Position numbers and translations under genes: made by a program
NCBI GenBank assembly: GCA_001184205.1
Contig: LBMP01000001.1
Span: 1-64,000, forward strand
Direction: 5' to 3'
DNA from: Desulfocarbo indianensis
GTDB taxonomy: Bacteria > Desulfobacterota > Desulfarculia > Desulfarculales > Desulfarculaceae
DNA length: 64,000 nucleotides
Part shown: positions 16,633 through 24,925 of the stretch, in pieces
How the letters are laid out: every line of letters starts with the position of its first letter
How positions within the stretch are numbered: the first letter of the stretch is position 1
Notes under the pieces: generated by a model
The model's input: the letters and a program-made list of their open reading frames with translations, nothing else
Database searches by the model: none
What the model was told of the DNA's origin: nothing

Positions 16633-16744
16633 TTGTGTTTTTCGAGGAAAATGATTTAAAGCCGCTTTAGCAGCCACACGCTAAACGAGGGAAACGAGGG
16701 AAAACAGCAACCGCTAACCAAATCATTTTCCCTCGAAAACACAA
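16633..16744. repeat. Second inverted repeat upstream of macA
   Basis: TTGTGTTTTTCGAGGAAAAT and the following GATTT (16633-16657) pair almost perfectly with 16720-16744. The loop contains two copies of AAACGAGGG. The arms of about 25 bp surround about 60 bp. Confidence 0.65.
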
Positions 16745-16876
16745 CCGGTGATCCAAACAATCCCATAGGCAAGGAGACGGGCGCGGCCGGGGTAGCGGCG
16801 GCCCAAGCGGGGGAAGGCAAGGGCGCTTGCCAGATGCGGAAGGCTTCAAAAAGCTTTGTTGGTTGCTCCATGGCCC

Positions 16877-17278
16877 CTAAGGACGGCCGGGGGGCGGCTT
16901 GGGCAGAAGCAGCTTCCATTCGCCGTTTTCCTGGAGCTTGTGGGCCTGCTCCGGCGTGAGCAAAGCGCGGACGCGCTCGGTGGTTTCCTGCATGATGCGG
17001 TCCTGGTGGGGCCTGATCTCCTCCCGCACCTTCAGGGAACTGCGGAAGCCCTCCAGCAAAATCGGCTCGATGCCGGCCTTCTGCTGGGGGCTCAGGTCCA
17101 GGGTCTTCTGCAGGCGGCCCAGCACCAGCCCGGTGAGAAAGGCTCCCTTGTCGTGCCGGATCTGGCGGAAGCGTTCCGCCGCCTGGTGGCGCTCGCAGAG
17201 GCTGCCGCTAACCGCGCCTATGGCCAGACCGCAGGCGAACACCGCCAACAACCCCGCCCACATGCTTGCCCGCTTCAT
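16877..17278 (-). CDS. Spy/CpxP-like periplasmic protein (heavy-metal sensor/resistance family)
   Basis: A protein of 133 residues. The N terminus is a signal anchor (MKRASMWAGLLAVFACGLAIG). The rest is helical with two LTxxQ-like motifs, LDLSPQQKAGIEPIL and LLTPEQAHKLQ, typical of the Spy/CpxP/CnrX group of periplasmic chaperones and metal sensors. It follows the anti-sigma candidate by 16 bp and is probably the third gene of an ECF sigma operon, where such proteins act as the external sensor. Confidence 0.8.
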   Translation of the reverse strand: MKRASMWAGLLAVFACGLAIGAVSGSLCERHQAAERFRQIRHDKGAFLTGLVLGRLQKTLDLSPQQKAGIEPILLEGFRSSLKVREEIRPHQDRIMQETTERVRALLTPEQAHKLQENGEWKLLLPKPPPGRP

Positions 17279-17294
17279 CGCCGGCCTCCCGGTT

Positions 17295-17633
17295 TCAGGA
17301 CCATATCAGTTTTTCCAGCAGCACCGGCGATACCGGCTGCTCCAGGATCACCCCGGCCGCCTGCCGGTTCAGGTCGGGGCCGTAGAGATGGGCGTATAGC
17401 AGCAAGCCCGCCGCCACGAAAGCGCCGGCCATGGCAAAGCGGAACATCAGCCGGGTGAAGGCCCTGATGGGCTCCTCCAACTGGAGCATCCTGGGGGACC
17501 GGCGGCTCAGCTCCGCGATCTCCCCCATGAGTTTGGCCTGCCACTGGGCGGAAAGCTCCAGCTCCGGCCTGGCCGCATGGGCCTTGCGCAGGAAATCGTC
17601 TATTGATTCATGGTTTGGCTTGTGACGATCCAT
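17295..17633 (-). CDS. Single-pass membrane protein, probable anti-sigma factor
   Basis: A protein of 112 residues with a soluble helical N terminus (about 1-60) and one transmembrane helix (MFRFAMAGAFVAAGLLLYAHL), followed by about 30 periplasmic residues. It overlaps the ECF sigma gene by 26 bp and precedes a Spy/CpxP-like gene. There is no HxxxCxxC zinc anti-sigma motif, so the assignment rests on position and topology. Confidence 0.6.
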   Translation of the reverse strand: MDRHKPNHESIDDFLRKAHAARPELELSAQWQAKLMGEIAELSRRSPRMLQLEEPIRAFTRLMFRFAMAGAFVAAGLLLYAHLYGPDLNRQAAGVILEQPVSPVLLEKLIWS

Positions 17634-18231
17634 CCCCCACCTCCCCCGAAAGCAGCTCGTCGATAATCTTGCGCAGCTTGCGGCGGGCCCGAAAGGTCCG
17701 CACCTTAACCATCGCCTGGCTCCAGCCCAGCGCCTCGGCCGCCTCGGCCATGGAGCAGCCTTCCAAATGCACCAGGGTCACGGCCATGCGGTCCGCCGGC
17801 GAGAGCCGGTCCAAGGCCCGGTCCAGGAGTTCCCAGGTTTCAAAGGCTTCATAGGAGTCCGGGGCCTCCCCGCCCCGCTCCGCCTCAGACCTGAACTCCC
17901 GCCCCTTGCCCGACTGCGGCGCAAGCCCGCTAAAGGTGGTCTCCTTGCTGCGGTAGCGCTCCCGCCAGAAATCATGGCAGGTCCGCACCGCCAAGGTGGA
18001 GAGCCAATGGGCAAAAGGCTTCAAGGGCCGGTAGTCCGGCAAGGAAACGAAAACCTTGATGAAAACCTGATGCGCCACCTCCGGAGCCTCCTGCCGGGGG
18101 ACCTTTCGCACCACGATCCCGGCTACCAGCGCCTTGTATCGCTCCACCAGCCTTTCAAAGGCTCGGCCGTCGCCGGCCAGTACCCGCGCGATGATCTCGT
18201 CGTCCGTGGGCGGATTGTGCTCCGGTTCCAA
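17608..18231 (-). CDS. ECF-family RNA polymerase sigma factor
   Basis: A protein of 207 residues. Region 2 includes DGRAFERLVERYKALV and FIKVFVSLPDYRPLKPFAHWLSTLAVRTCHDFWR. Region 4 is LDRLSPADRMAVTLVHLEGCSMAEAAEALGWSQAMVKVRTFRARRKLR. The start codon is TTG at 18231, 6 bp after AGGGGA; the nearest ATG is out of frame. It heads an operon with the membrane and Spy-like proteins and likely responds to envelope or metal stress. The neighbouring efflux operon is a plausible target, which is inference. Confidence 0.9.
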   Translation of the reverse strand: MEPEHNPPTDDEIIARVLAGDGRAFERLVERYKALVAGIVVRKVPRQEAPEVAHQVFIKVFVSLPDYRPLKPFAHWLSTLAVRTCHDFWRERYRSKETTFSGLAPQSGKGREFRSEAERGGEAPDSYEAFETWELLDRALDRLSPADRMAVTLVHLEGCSMAEAAEALGWSQAMVKVRTFRARRKLRKIIDELLSGEVGDGSSQAKP

Positions 18232-18397
18232 TGGTCATCCCCTAGAGGGTGATCTCCGGCCGCACCCACACCCGCCCTGGGCGGCATGAGGGCGGCGATA
18301 AGCGGCAGGTTCATTATAACCGTCTCGCCGCCTGTCACCACCCGGGTTTCCATAACTTCCTCCCGTAAGGTCTCAAACCTATTAGCCAAGGCCTCCG

Positions 18398-19105
18398 CTA
18401 GCCGCTGGCCCCCGGCGCCAGGGGGCTGGTGAAGCGCTGGTCCACCCAACCCAGTTGGCCGCCGGGCGCCTGCACATAGAGCCAGCCGGGCGCGGTGGCC
18501 AGCACGCTCAGGGTCTCGCCCAAAGGCACCACGAAGATCACGGCATAGCCGGCGCCGGGCCCCTGCCGCATGTTCAGGGAGGAGGCGATCACGGTGACGC
18601 TGGCGTAGGCCTGGGCGACGGGAGGATGCGGCGCCGCCCCCACCGGCGGAGCCACCACCATGTAGCCGCTGGGCACCCGCTGGTAATAGACCCCCAGATA
18701 GGTGAAGTAGGTGATTCCCGCGATCATCAGGGTCGCGAAGCCCAAAGGCAGCCTGGGCACCACCATCCGCCTGGGCGGCGGCACCACCGCGTAGCCGCGC
18801 TCATGGGGCCGGTAATAATTCCCGCCATGGTAGAAATAGCGGTCGCCCTTGAAATTTATGCTGCCGTGGCCGGGCGGCAGGCTTTTGACGATCCCCGGCG
18901 CGGGCCCTCTCTGATTGCGGCCCGGCGCGGGGCCTCCCGAATTACGGCCCGGGTTGAATCCCTGTTGCGGGCCGGGCTGGGGCCCCCTGGCCAAGGCCTG
19001 GCCCACCGGCCCCAACCCCGGAACCGCGCAGATTCCCAAGACCAGGAAACCCACCAGGGCTGAAAGCGCTGCCTTGCTCCGGGTCCTTATCATACGACCT
19101 ATCAT
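18398..19105 (-). CDS. Secreted protein with DUF6515-like segment and bacterial SH3 domain
   Basis: A protein of 235 residues. It has a signal peptide (about 1-40), then a Gly/Pro/Asn/Arg-rich linker with PGRN-type repeats. A Tyr-rich block follows (GDRYFYHGGNYYRPHERGYAVVPPP), with a hydrophobic helix (LPLGFATLMIAGITYFTYLG) and a C-terminal SH3_3 domain (SSLNMRQGPGAGYAVI to GWLYVQAPGGQLGWVD). SH3 domains of this type often bind the cell wall. A GGAGGG site 6 bp before the ATG supports the start. It may belong to the ECF sigma regulon by position only. Confidence 0.75.
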   Translation of the reverse strand: MIGRMIRTRSKAALSALVGFLVLGICAVPGLGPVGQALARGPQPGPQQGFNPGRNSGGPAPGRNQRGPAPGIVKSLPPGHGSINFKGDRYFYHGGNYYRPHERGYAVVPPPRRMVVPRLPLGFATLMIAGITYFTYLGVYYQRVPSGYMVVAPPVGAAPHPPVAQAYASVTVIASSLNMRQGPGAGYAVIFVVPLGETLSVLATAPGWLYVQAPGGQLGWVDQRFTSPLAPGASG

Positions 19106-19475
19106 GGTTAACCCTCCGGTTTTGCTTCTATTACCGCCGCTGGCCGCCCCGAGGCCTTCCTCTCGGCCCCCTGGGCCCCGGCCAGCACGGCCTTTGTTGT
19201 TTAAATCGCGCGCCAGCCCCTCAAGGTTTCACCGCGAAAATCGCAAAATTCGTATCCCCAGGCAAGGCCCGCCCCGCGCCATGGCGGCCAAGCGATCATA
19301 CGGCCGTTATAGGGCGCTATCCATAACCTATCATTTATACTGGCTATTGGTAAGGATATATTCGAGGCATGGGCCGTGGCCGCGCCCGTTCTAATATGCC
19401 CCAGATTTGCCCGCCGGCCAAGACAACCGGCTAATATTTGCGCTCTCCTGTTGATCTTTTGGGATAATCTGTAAT

Positions 19476-19733
19476 AATTCTGCGAAGAATGCGGTGGATG
19501 GCGGCCCAGGGCGTGTCAGATAACCGCAGGCGAGGATGGCCGTCGAAACAGACCTCGACGGCGGCAGGAGCGACCCGCGGCGGCAGAGCGATTTTTCAGC
19601 GGGTCGGGTTTAAAAAAGAAAACAGTTCGTCCGTCCGGTTGTAGTTTTCATCGCCGCACGCACTTAAGAACGGCTTGACGGACGCTGGAGGACACGGCCA
19701 CCCTGTCGGCCGTGTCCTTTTTTTTCTTTTTTC
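19476..19733 (+). ncRNA. Candidate intergenic small RNA
   Basis: The gap 19106-19862 contains no convincing gene, yet it has a strong plus-strand terminator at 19690-19725 with no upstream plus-strand gene to serve. Upstream are TTGATC (19451) and TAATAA (about 19472), a weak promoter with short spacing. Between them the sequence folds into GCCGTCG/CGACGGC, CGACCCGC/GCGGGTCG and CGTCCGTC/GACGGACG. A 51-codon reading frame from 19489 has no ribosome binding site and is probably chance. Identity unknown; it does not look like 6S, SRP, tmRNA or RNase P RNA. Confidence 0.35.
19690..19733 (+). terminator. Strong plus-strand terminator
   Basis: GGACACGGCC (19690-19699) and GGCCGTGTCC (19708-19717) form a perfect stem with an 8-base loop, followed by eight T and further T-rich sequence. 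Confidence 0.85.
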
Positions 19734-19862
19734 GTTGCAACGCCGGCCCGCCGCGCAAGCCATGGCCTGCCGGCCCCCTCATGGATCAAGGCCGCAAAAC
19801 GCCTGATGGCCGAATCCTTTGGAGGGACCCGGCCATCTAAAAAATCGGCAGGCGGGCGCGCC

Positions 19863-20114
19863 TCATTGCAGCGGCTGGCAATCGATCCGCCACAAGCATT
19901 CCATAATACCGCAATCCGGAATGCGACTGTAGCAGGCCACATTGCCCTCGGCTTCTTGGATCGCCCAGATGAGTTGGTCTTTTTTCATTTTGGAGTAACC
20001 GCTGACGCCCATGTCCTTGGCCTTGCTTTTAAGATTGGCCAAGCTGGTGGGCTTGCCGCCGGTCGCCTGACGACCGGCGCTCTTTTTGGCCGGAGCGCTC
20101 TTCTTCGCTGGCAT
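19863..20114 (-). CDS. Small basic SAP/Rho N-terminal-domain protein
   Basis: A protein of 83 residues. The Lys/Ala-rich N terminus (MPAKKSAPAKKSAGRQ) resembles histone-like tails. SLANLKSKAKDMGVSGYSKMKKDQLIWAIQEAEGN is a helix-extended-loop-helix of the SAP/Rho_N type, which binds nucleic acid. The C terminus has three cysteines (VACYSRIPDCGIMECLW) and a fourth in RIDCQ. The ATG at 20114 follows AAGGAAGGA at good spacing. A nucleoid or RNA-binding role is inference. Confidence 0.78.
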   Translation of the reverse strand: MPAKKSAPAKKSAGRQATGGKPTSLANLKSKAKDMGVSGYSKMKKDQLIWAIQEAEGNVACYSRIPDCGIMECLWRIDCQPLQ

Positions 20115-20229
20115 TTGAGAATCCTTCCTTCTAAAAAAAAGAACCATTTCGCTAGCATCGCCAGCGCCTCCCTGGTCCCCTTTAGATCAGATTATACACC
20201 TACAGACCCTAGTGCCAACACAAGGCATT

Positions 20230-22065
20230 TCATTCGCACCCCGAGGCTCCGCAAAAGTAACAGGTGCGGCAACCGCCGTCGGTGGCCAGTTGGCCTCCGC
20301 AGCGGGGGCAGCGGTTGGCGCCGGCCTGGGGCAGCGATTCCGGCTCCCGGCCCGGCAGGGGCGCCAGCTCCAAGACCTGACGGCCCCGGCTGCCGTGGCG
20401 GAAAACCGTGACGCCCTTGAGCCCCCAGGCGGCCGCCTGGCGGAAGACCTGGTCCACCGCCTCCACCGGCGCCGACGATGGCAGGTTCACCGTCTTGGAT
20501 ACGCCGTTGTCGGTGTGGGCCTGGAAGGCCGCCTGTATCTCCAAGTGGCGGCGCGGCGGTATCTCGTGGGCCGTGGCGAACAGGCGGGCCTCGTCGGCGG
20601 GCAGGCCGGCGATGGCCGAGGCCATCCCTCCCTGTCTGAGCGCCTGCAGATTGGCCGGGCTGTCCAGGCCCAGCTCGGCCAGGCGCTTGATGAAGCGCGG
20701 ATTGATCTCCACCAGTTCCTCGCCGTCCAGCACCCGGCGGCTATAGCAAAGCGCGAAATGGGGCTCGATGCCCGAGGAGCAGCCCATGAGCAAGGAAAGG
20801 CTGCCGGTGGGCGCGATGGTGGTGACCGTGGCGTTGCGCATGCGGGTGTGGCCCGCCTGGCGCAAACGGCTGTTGGGGAAAGCGGGGAAATTGCCCCGCT
20901 CCTTGCCCAGCCGGGCGCTGGCCGCGCGGGCCGCGGCGCTTATGCGGGCCATGATCTCCCCGCCCAGCTCCACCGCCCGGTCCGAATCATAGGAAACGCC
21001 CAGATCCAGGAGCAGGTCGGCAAACCCCATCACCCCCAGGCCCACCTTGCGGGTCAGCCGGGTGGCCAAGGCCACCTGGGGCAAGGGAAAACGGTTGACC
21101 TCTATGCAATCATCCAGGAAGCGCACCGCCAGCGCCGCGGCTTCTTCCAGGGCCGGGTAGTCCACGGCCCCGCCGCGCGCGAAACGCGGCAGCGCCAGGG
21201 AGCCCAGGGTGCAGGACTCGTAGGGCAGCAGCGGCTGCTCGCCGCAAGGATTGGTGGCCTGGATCACCCCCAGGATCGGGGTGGGATTGGCCCGGTTTAT
21301 GGGCTCGAAGAAAACCAGCCCCGGCTCGCCCGAGGCGTGGGCCTGCTTTACGATAAGGTCCCACAGCTCGCCGGCCGCCACCTGGCGCACGATCCGGTTG
21401 TCGCGCGGGTTGCGCAATGCCCATTGGCCGCCCGCAGCCACGGCCTCCAGAAAAGCCGAGTCGATCATGACCGACAGGTTGAAGTTGCACAGCCGGTCGG
21501 GCCGTTCCTTGGCGCGCACAAAGGTCATGATGTCGGGATGGCTCGCCGACAGGAGGCCCATGTTGGCTCCGCGCCGGGTGCCGCCCTGCTTGATGGCCTC
21601 GGTGGCCACGTCGAAAACCCGCATGAAGCTCACCGGCCCGGAGCTGACCCCGCCGGTGGAGGCCACCACGTCGCCGGCCGGCCGCAACTGGGAAAACGAA
21701 AACCCGGTGCCTCCGCCGGATTTGTGGATGAGGGCCGTGTTTTTCACCGCCTCGAAGATGCTGTCCAGGGAATCCTCCACCGGCAGCACGAAGCAGGCCG
21801 AAAGCTGGCCCAGGGGCCGGCCCGCGTTCATGAGGGCCGGCGAATTGGGCAGGAACAGGCCCTCGCCCATCAAGCCCAGGAAACGCCGGGCCCATTCCTC
21901 CCGGTTTTGGCCATGGGCCTCCTCGGCCAGGGCCACGGCAACGGCCACCCGCTCCAGCATCTGGGCCGGGCTCTCCGCCAGCGCGTCGTTCTCGTCCCGC
22001 GCCAGATAGCGCTTGCGCAGCACGATCTCCGCATGGGGGCCGAAAGGGAAAACATCCTCGGGCAT
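20230..22065 (-). CDS. nrdJ: Adenosylcobalamin-dependent ribonucleotide reductase (class II)
   Basis: Reduces ribonucleotides to deoxyribonucleotides using a B12-generated thiyl radical, so it works with or without oxygen. The 611-residue protein has SACFVLPVEDSLDSIF, KSGGGTGFSFSQLRP, NPCGEQPLLPYESCTLGSL and ATVTTIAPTGSLSLLMG, the usual class II motifs. The C terminus carries a zinc-ribbon with CPRCGG and CRTCYFCGASGCE, which probably provides the reducing cysteines. I chose the ATG at 22065. No cobalamin riboswitch is visible upstream. It follows ogt by 40 bp. Confidence 0.92.
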   Translation of the reverse strand: MPEDVFPFGPHAEIVLRKRYLARDENDALAESPAQMLERVAVAVALAEEAHGQNREEWARRFLGLMGEGLFLPNSPALMNAGRPLGQLSACFVLPVEDSLDSIFEAVKNTALIHKSGGGTGFSFSQLRPAGDVVASTGGVSSGPVSFMRVFDVATEAIKQGGTRRGANMGLLSASHPDIMTFVRAKERPDRLCNFNLSVMIDSAFLEAVAAGGQWALRNPRDNRIVRQVAAGELWDLIVKQAHASGEPGLVFFEPINRANPTPILGVIQATNPCGEQPLLPYESCTLGSLALPRFARGGAVDYPALEEAAALAVRFLDDCIEVNRFPLPQVALATRLTRKVGLGVMGFADLLLDLGVSYDSDRAVELGGEIMARISAAARAASARLGKERGNFPAFPNSRLRQAGHTRMRNATVTTIAPTGSLSLLMGCSSGIEPHFALCYSRRVLDGEELVEINPRFIKRLAELGLDSPANLQALRQGGMASAIAGLPADEARLFATAHEIPPRRHLEIQAAFQAHTDNGVSKTVNLPSSAPVEAVDQVFRQAAAWGLKGVTVFRHGSRGRQVLELAPLPGREPESLPQAGANRCPRCGGQLATDGGCRTCYFCGASGCE

Positions 22066-22105
22066 GGAGGTTCTTTCTGCTAGCAAAGGCGTTAAAAATC
22101 GGAGC

Positions 22106-22627
22106 TCAGAACAAGGGGCTTCCCTGGCTTTCCAGTTCCAAAAGCATGCGCTTGGTGGGGAGCCCCGAGCCGAAGCCGGTGAGCGAGCCGTCGGCGCCCA
22201 CCACCCGGTGGCAGGGCGCGAAGATGGGAACCGGATTGGCCCCCACCGCCCGGCCCACCGCCCTGGCGGCCTGGGGCCGGCCCACCGCCGCGGCCACCTG
22301 GCCATAGCTGCGGGTGCGGCCATAGGGGATGCGGGTCAGCTCCGTGAGCACCGCCCTGGAAAAATCGCTCACCCGCGCCAAATCCAGGGGCGCGGTCAAC
22401 TCCTTGCGCTCGCCCCGGAGATAGGCCAGGAGCTGGCGGCCGCTCTCGGTCTCCTCGGGTTGCACGGAGACGGTCTCGGCGCCCGGCGCCAGGCGGTCCA
22501 GGGCCTGGCCGAAATAGCGCAGATCGTGCGCGGGCAGCACCAGGCTCAAAAGGCCCAACTCGGACTCGGCCCCATAGATGGGGCCCAGGCGAGACTCCAC
22601 CGCGTATACCTTCAACCTGCCGGGCAT
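22106..22627 (-). CDS. ogt: Methylated-DNA--protein-cysteine methyltransferase
   Basis: Suicide repair of O6-alkylguanine in DNA. The 173-residue protein has the active-site motif IFAPCHRVVG (about residue 140), the helix-turn-helix IPYGRTRSYGQVAAAVGRPQAARAVG and the asparagine hinge GANPVP. The ATG at 22627 follows AGGGGGA and overlaps the upstream radical SAM gene by 16 bp. A longer frame to 22807 is only the overlap with that gene. Confidence 0.92.
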   Translation of the reverse strand: MPGRLKVYAVESRLGPIYGAESELGLLSLVLPAHDLRYFGQALDRLAPGAETVSVQPEETESGRQLLAYLRGERKELTAPLDLARVSDFSRAVLTELTRIPYGRTRSYGQVAAAVGRPQAARAVGRAVGANPVPIFAPCHRVVGADGSLTGFGSGLPTKRMLLELESQGSPLF

Positions 22628-23550
22628 AAGTCCCCCTGCCTTAAATCGCGCCGCTCCAGCTCGGCGGCTAGAGCGGCCAAACAAGCCTGCTTGTCGGCGG
22701 CCCAGAGGGGGGCGAGGAGACGGTCGCGCCCCGCATCGGCCGCCAGACGGTGAATCAGGGTTCGCGCGGGGAGGCGGCCCAGGAAATCGGCCGCGGCCCG
22801 GGCCCACTCCTCCCTACTCCAGATGGTCAAACGCCCGGCCCCATGGTCGGCCGCCAGGCGGGCGCCCTCCAGCACCATGAGCTGGTGCAGCTTGACCCCC
22901 CAGACCTTCAGGCCGGCCAGGGCCTGGGCGGTGGCCGCCATCTGCGCGGGCCCCTCGCCGGGCAATCCCAGAATAACATGGGCCGCCACCTTTATGCTCA
23001 ATTCCTGCGCCCGCAGCACCGCCCCGGCGAAGCAGGCGAAATCGTGGCCCCGCCCCAGGGCCGCCAGGGTGGCGTCGCTAGCGCTTTGCAGGCCCAGCTC
23101 CAGCCACAGGGGCTTTTGGCGGGCCGCCCGGGACAATACCTCCCAGCGGGGCTCGTCCAGGCAATCGGGCCGGGTGGAGACTATCACCCCGCAGACCGGC
23201 GCAGCCAAGGCCGGGGCCAGAATCTCGGCCAGGCGCGGGGCCGGAGCGTGAGTGCCGGAGAACGCCTGGTAATAGGCCAGGGCCTTAGGCGCGGGCTTTC
23301 CCTGGCGCTCAGCCTGGCCGGCCAGCCGGGACAGGCCTTCTTCCAGCTGCCTTGCCAGGGGTACGCCGCCGCGGCCGGTTCCCGAGCCCGAGGGCGGGCA
23401 AAAGGAGCAGCCGCCCACCCCCAGGCTGCCGTCCCGGTTGGGGCAGGTCAGCCCGGCGTCCAGGGCCAATTTCACCACCCGGCCGCCGAAGCGCTGCTTA
23501 AGCCAGGGGCCCAACAGATTGACCCGCCGGTTCAAGCGTTCGGAGTTCAC
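22612..23550 (-). CDS. TIGR01212-type radical SAM protein (YhcC-like)
   Basis: A protein of 312 residues. It starts VNSERLNRRVNLLGPWLKQR at a GTG (23550) that overlaps the upstream stop (GTGA). CPNRDGSLGVGGCSFC is the characteristic long-spaced cysteine cluster of the YhcC/TIGR01212 group. Further family features are AYYQAFSGTHAP, LELGLQSASDATL, HVILGLPGEG and VKLHQLMVLEGARLA. The reaction is not established to my knowledge. Confidence 0.9.
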   Translation of the reverse strand: MNSERLNRRVNLLGPWLKQRFGGRVVKLALDAGLTCPNRDGSLGVGGCSFCPPSGSGTGRGGVPLARQLEEGLSRLAGQAERQGKPAPKALAYYQAFSGTHAPAPRLAEILAPALAAPVCGVIVSTRPDCLDEPRWEVLSRAARQKPLWLELGLQSASDATLAALGRGHDFACFAGAVLRAQELSIKVAAHVILGLPGEGPAQMAATAQALAGLKVWGVKLHQLMVLEGARLAADHGAGRLTIWSREEWARAAADFLGRLPARTLIHRLAADAGRDRLLAPLWAADKQACLAALAAELERRDLRQGDLCPAG

Positions 23551-24050
23551 CGGGCCGCCGCCGGGGAGCCGGGGAGCTTGGGCATGATGGGCGCGTCCTC
23601 GCACACCAGCCAGATGCGGTTGGCCCGGCCGGGTATGGGCTGGCCGCGCCCGTAATTGGCCCGCAGGTCCGCGTCCAGACACAGGGCGTGGTATTCGGCG
23701 TCGCCGTAGGGACCCACGAACTCCAGGCAGACGAACCAGCCCCCGGAGCCGTTTTCATGCACCTCGTAGTCGATGAGCCAGTAAGGCGACCAGGCGAGGT
23801 AGCGGTCGTCCAGGCCCTGGGGGCGGTTGGTGAACATGGCGTCGGGCGGGAAGCGGCCCTGGTTCTCGTGGGCGAAGCACTCCAGGGCCTTATGGATGAG
23901 GGGAGCCCTCCCCAGGAAATCGTCGTAGATCCTGGCCTGTTTGCGGCCCTTGCCGGCCACGGCCAAAAACAGGCACAGGGCCAGGATAATGACCAGCAGC
24001 CACCATTCCCACCGGAAAAGCTTATCAGGATTGGGGGATGAGGACGCCAT
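23547..24050 (-). CDS. Membrane-anchored protein of unknown function
   Basis: A protein of 167 residues with one N-terminal helix (WWLLVIILALCLFLAVAG) and a soluble remainder rich in Trp and Tyr (QGLDDRYLAWSPYWLIDYEVHENGSGGWFVCLEF). The organisation resembles a pseudopilin, but there is no prepilin peptidase site. It overlaps the next gene (TIGR01212) by 4 bp, so they form an operon with ogt and nrdJ. It is divergent from the MerR regulator. Confidence 0.65.
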   Translation of the reverse strand: MASSSPNPDKLFRWEWWLLVIILALCLFLAVAGKGRKQARIYDDFLGRAPLIHKALECFAHENQGRFPPDAMFTNRPQGLDDRYLAWSPYWLIDYEVHENGSGGWFVCLEFVGPYGDAEYHALCLDADLRANYGRGQPIPGRANRIWLVCEDAPIMPKLPGSPAAAR

Positions 24051-24231
24051 TAATCAGCAATATAACATAAGCGCCATGCCTTGTCCGCACGGCGCCCCAG
24101 GTGCTATAAAGCTATGGAGGCTGTGGAGGATATCAACGGCCGCGGCAAAAGAGGACAAGTCCCGGACCGGCCCCGCCGGCGGCCCGCCGCAGCCTCCCAT
24201 TGGCCAAAACCAGCATGCGCCAGGAGGGCCC

Positions 24232-24639
24232 ATGAGTGAATCGCAATCCCCCGCCACCCATCTCCTAGGCATAAAGGAAGTATCCCAGAAAACCGGACTG
24301 CCCGCCTCCACCATACGCTATTACGATCAGCAATTCTCCGAGTTCCTGGACGTGAAGCGGGGCGCGGGCCGCCGCCGCCTGTTCAGTCCCGAATCGGTGG
24401 AAAGGCTTTTGGCCGTGCACCGCCTGCTGAAGGAAGAGGGCTTGAGCATGCGTCAGGCGCGCCAGGCCCTGACCGGCGGTCAGGGCGCGCCGGAGGTGGC
24501 CCCGCCCCAGGGGCTGGCCCAGTGCCAGGCCGAGATAAGCCGCCTCAAGGAGCAAGTAGCGGAATTGGATCGCAAGCTGGGGGAGTTGAAGGAGATTCAG
24601 CGCCGCACCCTGACCCTGGTGGACTCGCTGACCCGCTGA
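24232..24639 (+). CDS. MerR-family transcriptional regulator
   Basis: A protein of 135 residues. The winged helix-turn-helix IKEVSQKTGLPASTIRYYDQQF (about 15-36) is followed by RRRLFSPESVERLLAVHRLLKEEGLSMRQARQAL, and a C-terminal coiled coil (about 95-130) gives the dimer helix. No metal-binding cysteines follow, so the effector is not a thiol-bound metal. The start at 24232 follows AGGAGGG. It is transcribed away from the 23547-24050 operon and may regulate it. Confidence 0.85.
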   Translation: MSESQSPATHLLGIKEVSQKTGLPASTIRYYDQQFSEFLDVKRGAGRRRLFSPESVERLLAVHRLLKEEGLSMRQARQALTGGQGAPEVAPPQGLAQCQAEISRLKEQVAELDRKLGELKEIQRRTLTLVDSLTR

Positions 24640-24758
24640 GCCCCTCCGGCCGCCGCAACCGGGCGAGCCGCCCTGGGGTGGGTGAGCACCCCCGTTTGGT
24701 TGGCCCCGCCCCGCGGCCCAGCCGGTCAAGGCTCGGGGCTTGAATCTCCCGCCCTTAT

Positions 24759-24905
24759 CTAGGAAAGATCGGGTTCCCAAGTCTGGCCGCTGAGCACCCG
24801 CCGCCAAAGCCGGTCTTCCGCCCGCTCGCGGCGAATCTCCATCACCACGGCCAGCACCAGGCCGGCGCAGGCCAAACCGATGAAAAACAGATGAGTCAGG
24901 CTCAT
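24759..24905 (-). CDS. Small membrane protein, 48 residues
   Basis: Begins MSLTHLFFIGLACAGLVLAV, one transmembrane helix, followed by a charged cytoplasmic segment (MEIRRERAEDRLWRRVLSG) and ends in EPDLS before a TAG. GAAGGA lies 9 bp before the ATG. The hydrophobic-then-basic layout is that of a true single-pass peptide. It lies 20 bp downstream of the small Cys protein, possibly in one operon. Function unknown. Confidence 0.55.
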   Translation of the reverse strand: MSLTHLFFIGLACAGLVLAVVMEIRRERAEDRLWRRVLSGQTWEPDLS

Positions 24906-24925
24906 GACAAGCTATCCTTCCTCTG

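Noticed and set aside
19489-19644. A 51-codon protein in the sRNA candidate
   Set aside because: No ribosome binding site and a composition like random high-GC DNA. The region is better explained by RNA stems.
20230-22323. Extended start of nrdJ to 22323
   Set aside because: The added residues are read from ogt in another frame and are Arg/Pro-rich. The ATG at 22065 begins the conserved part.
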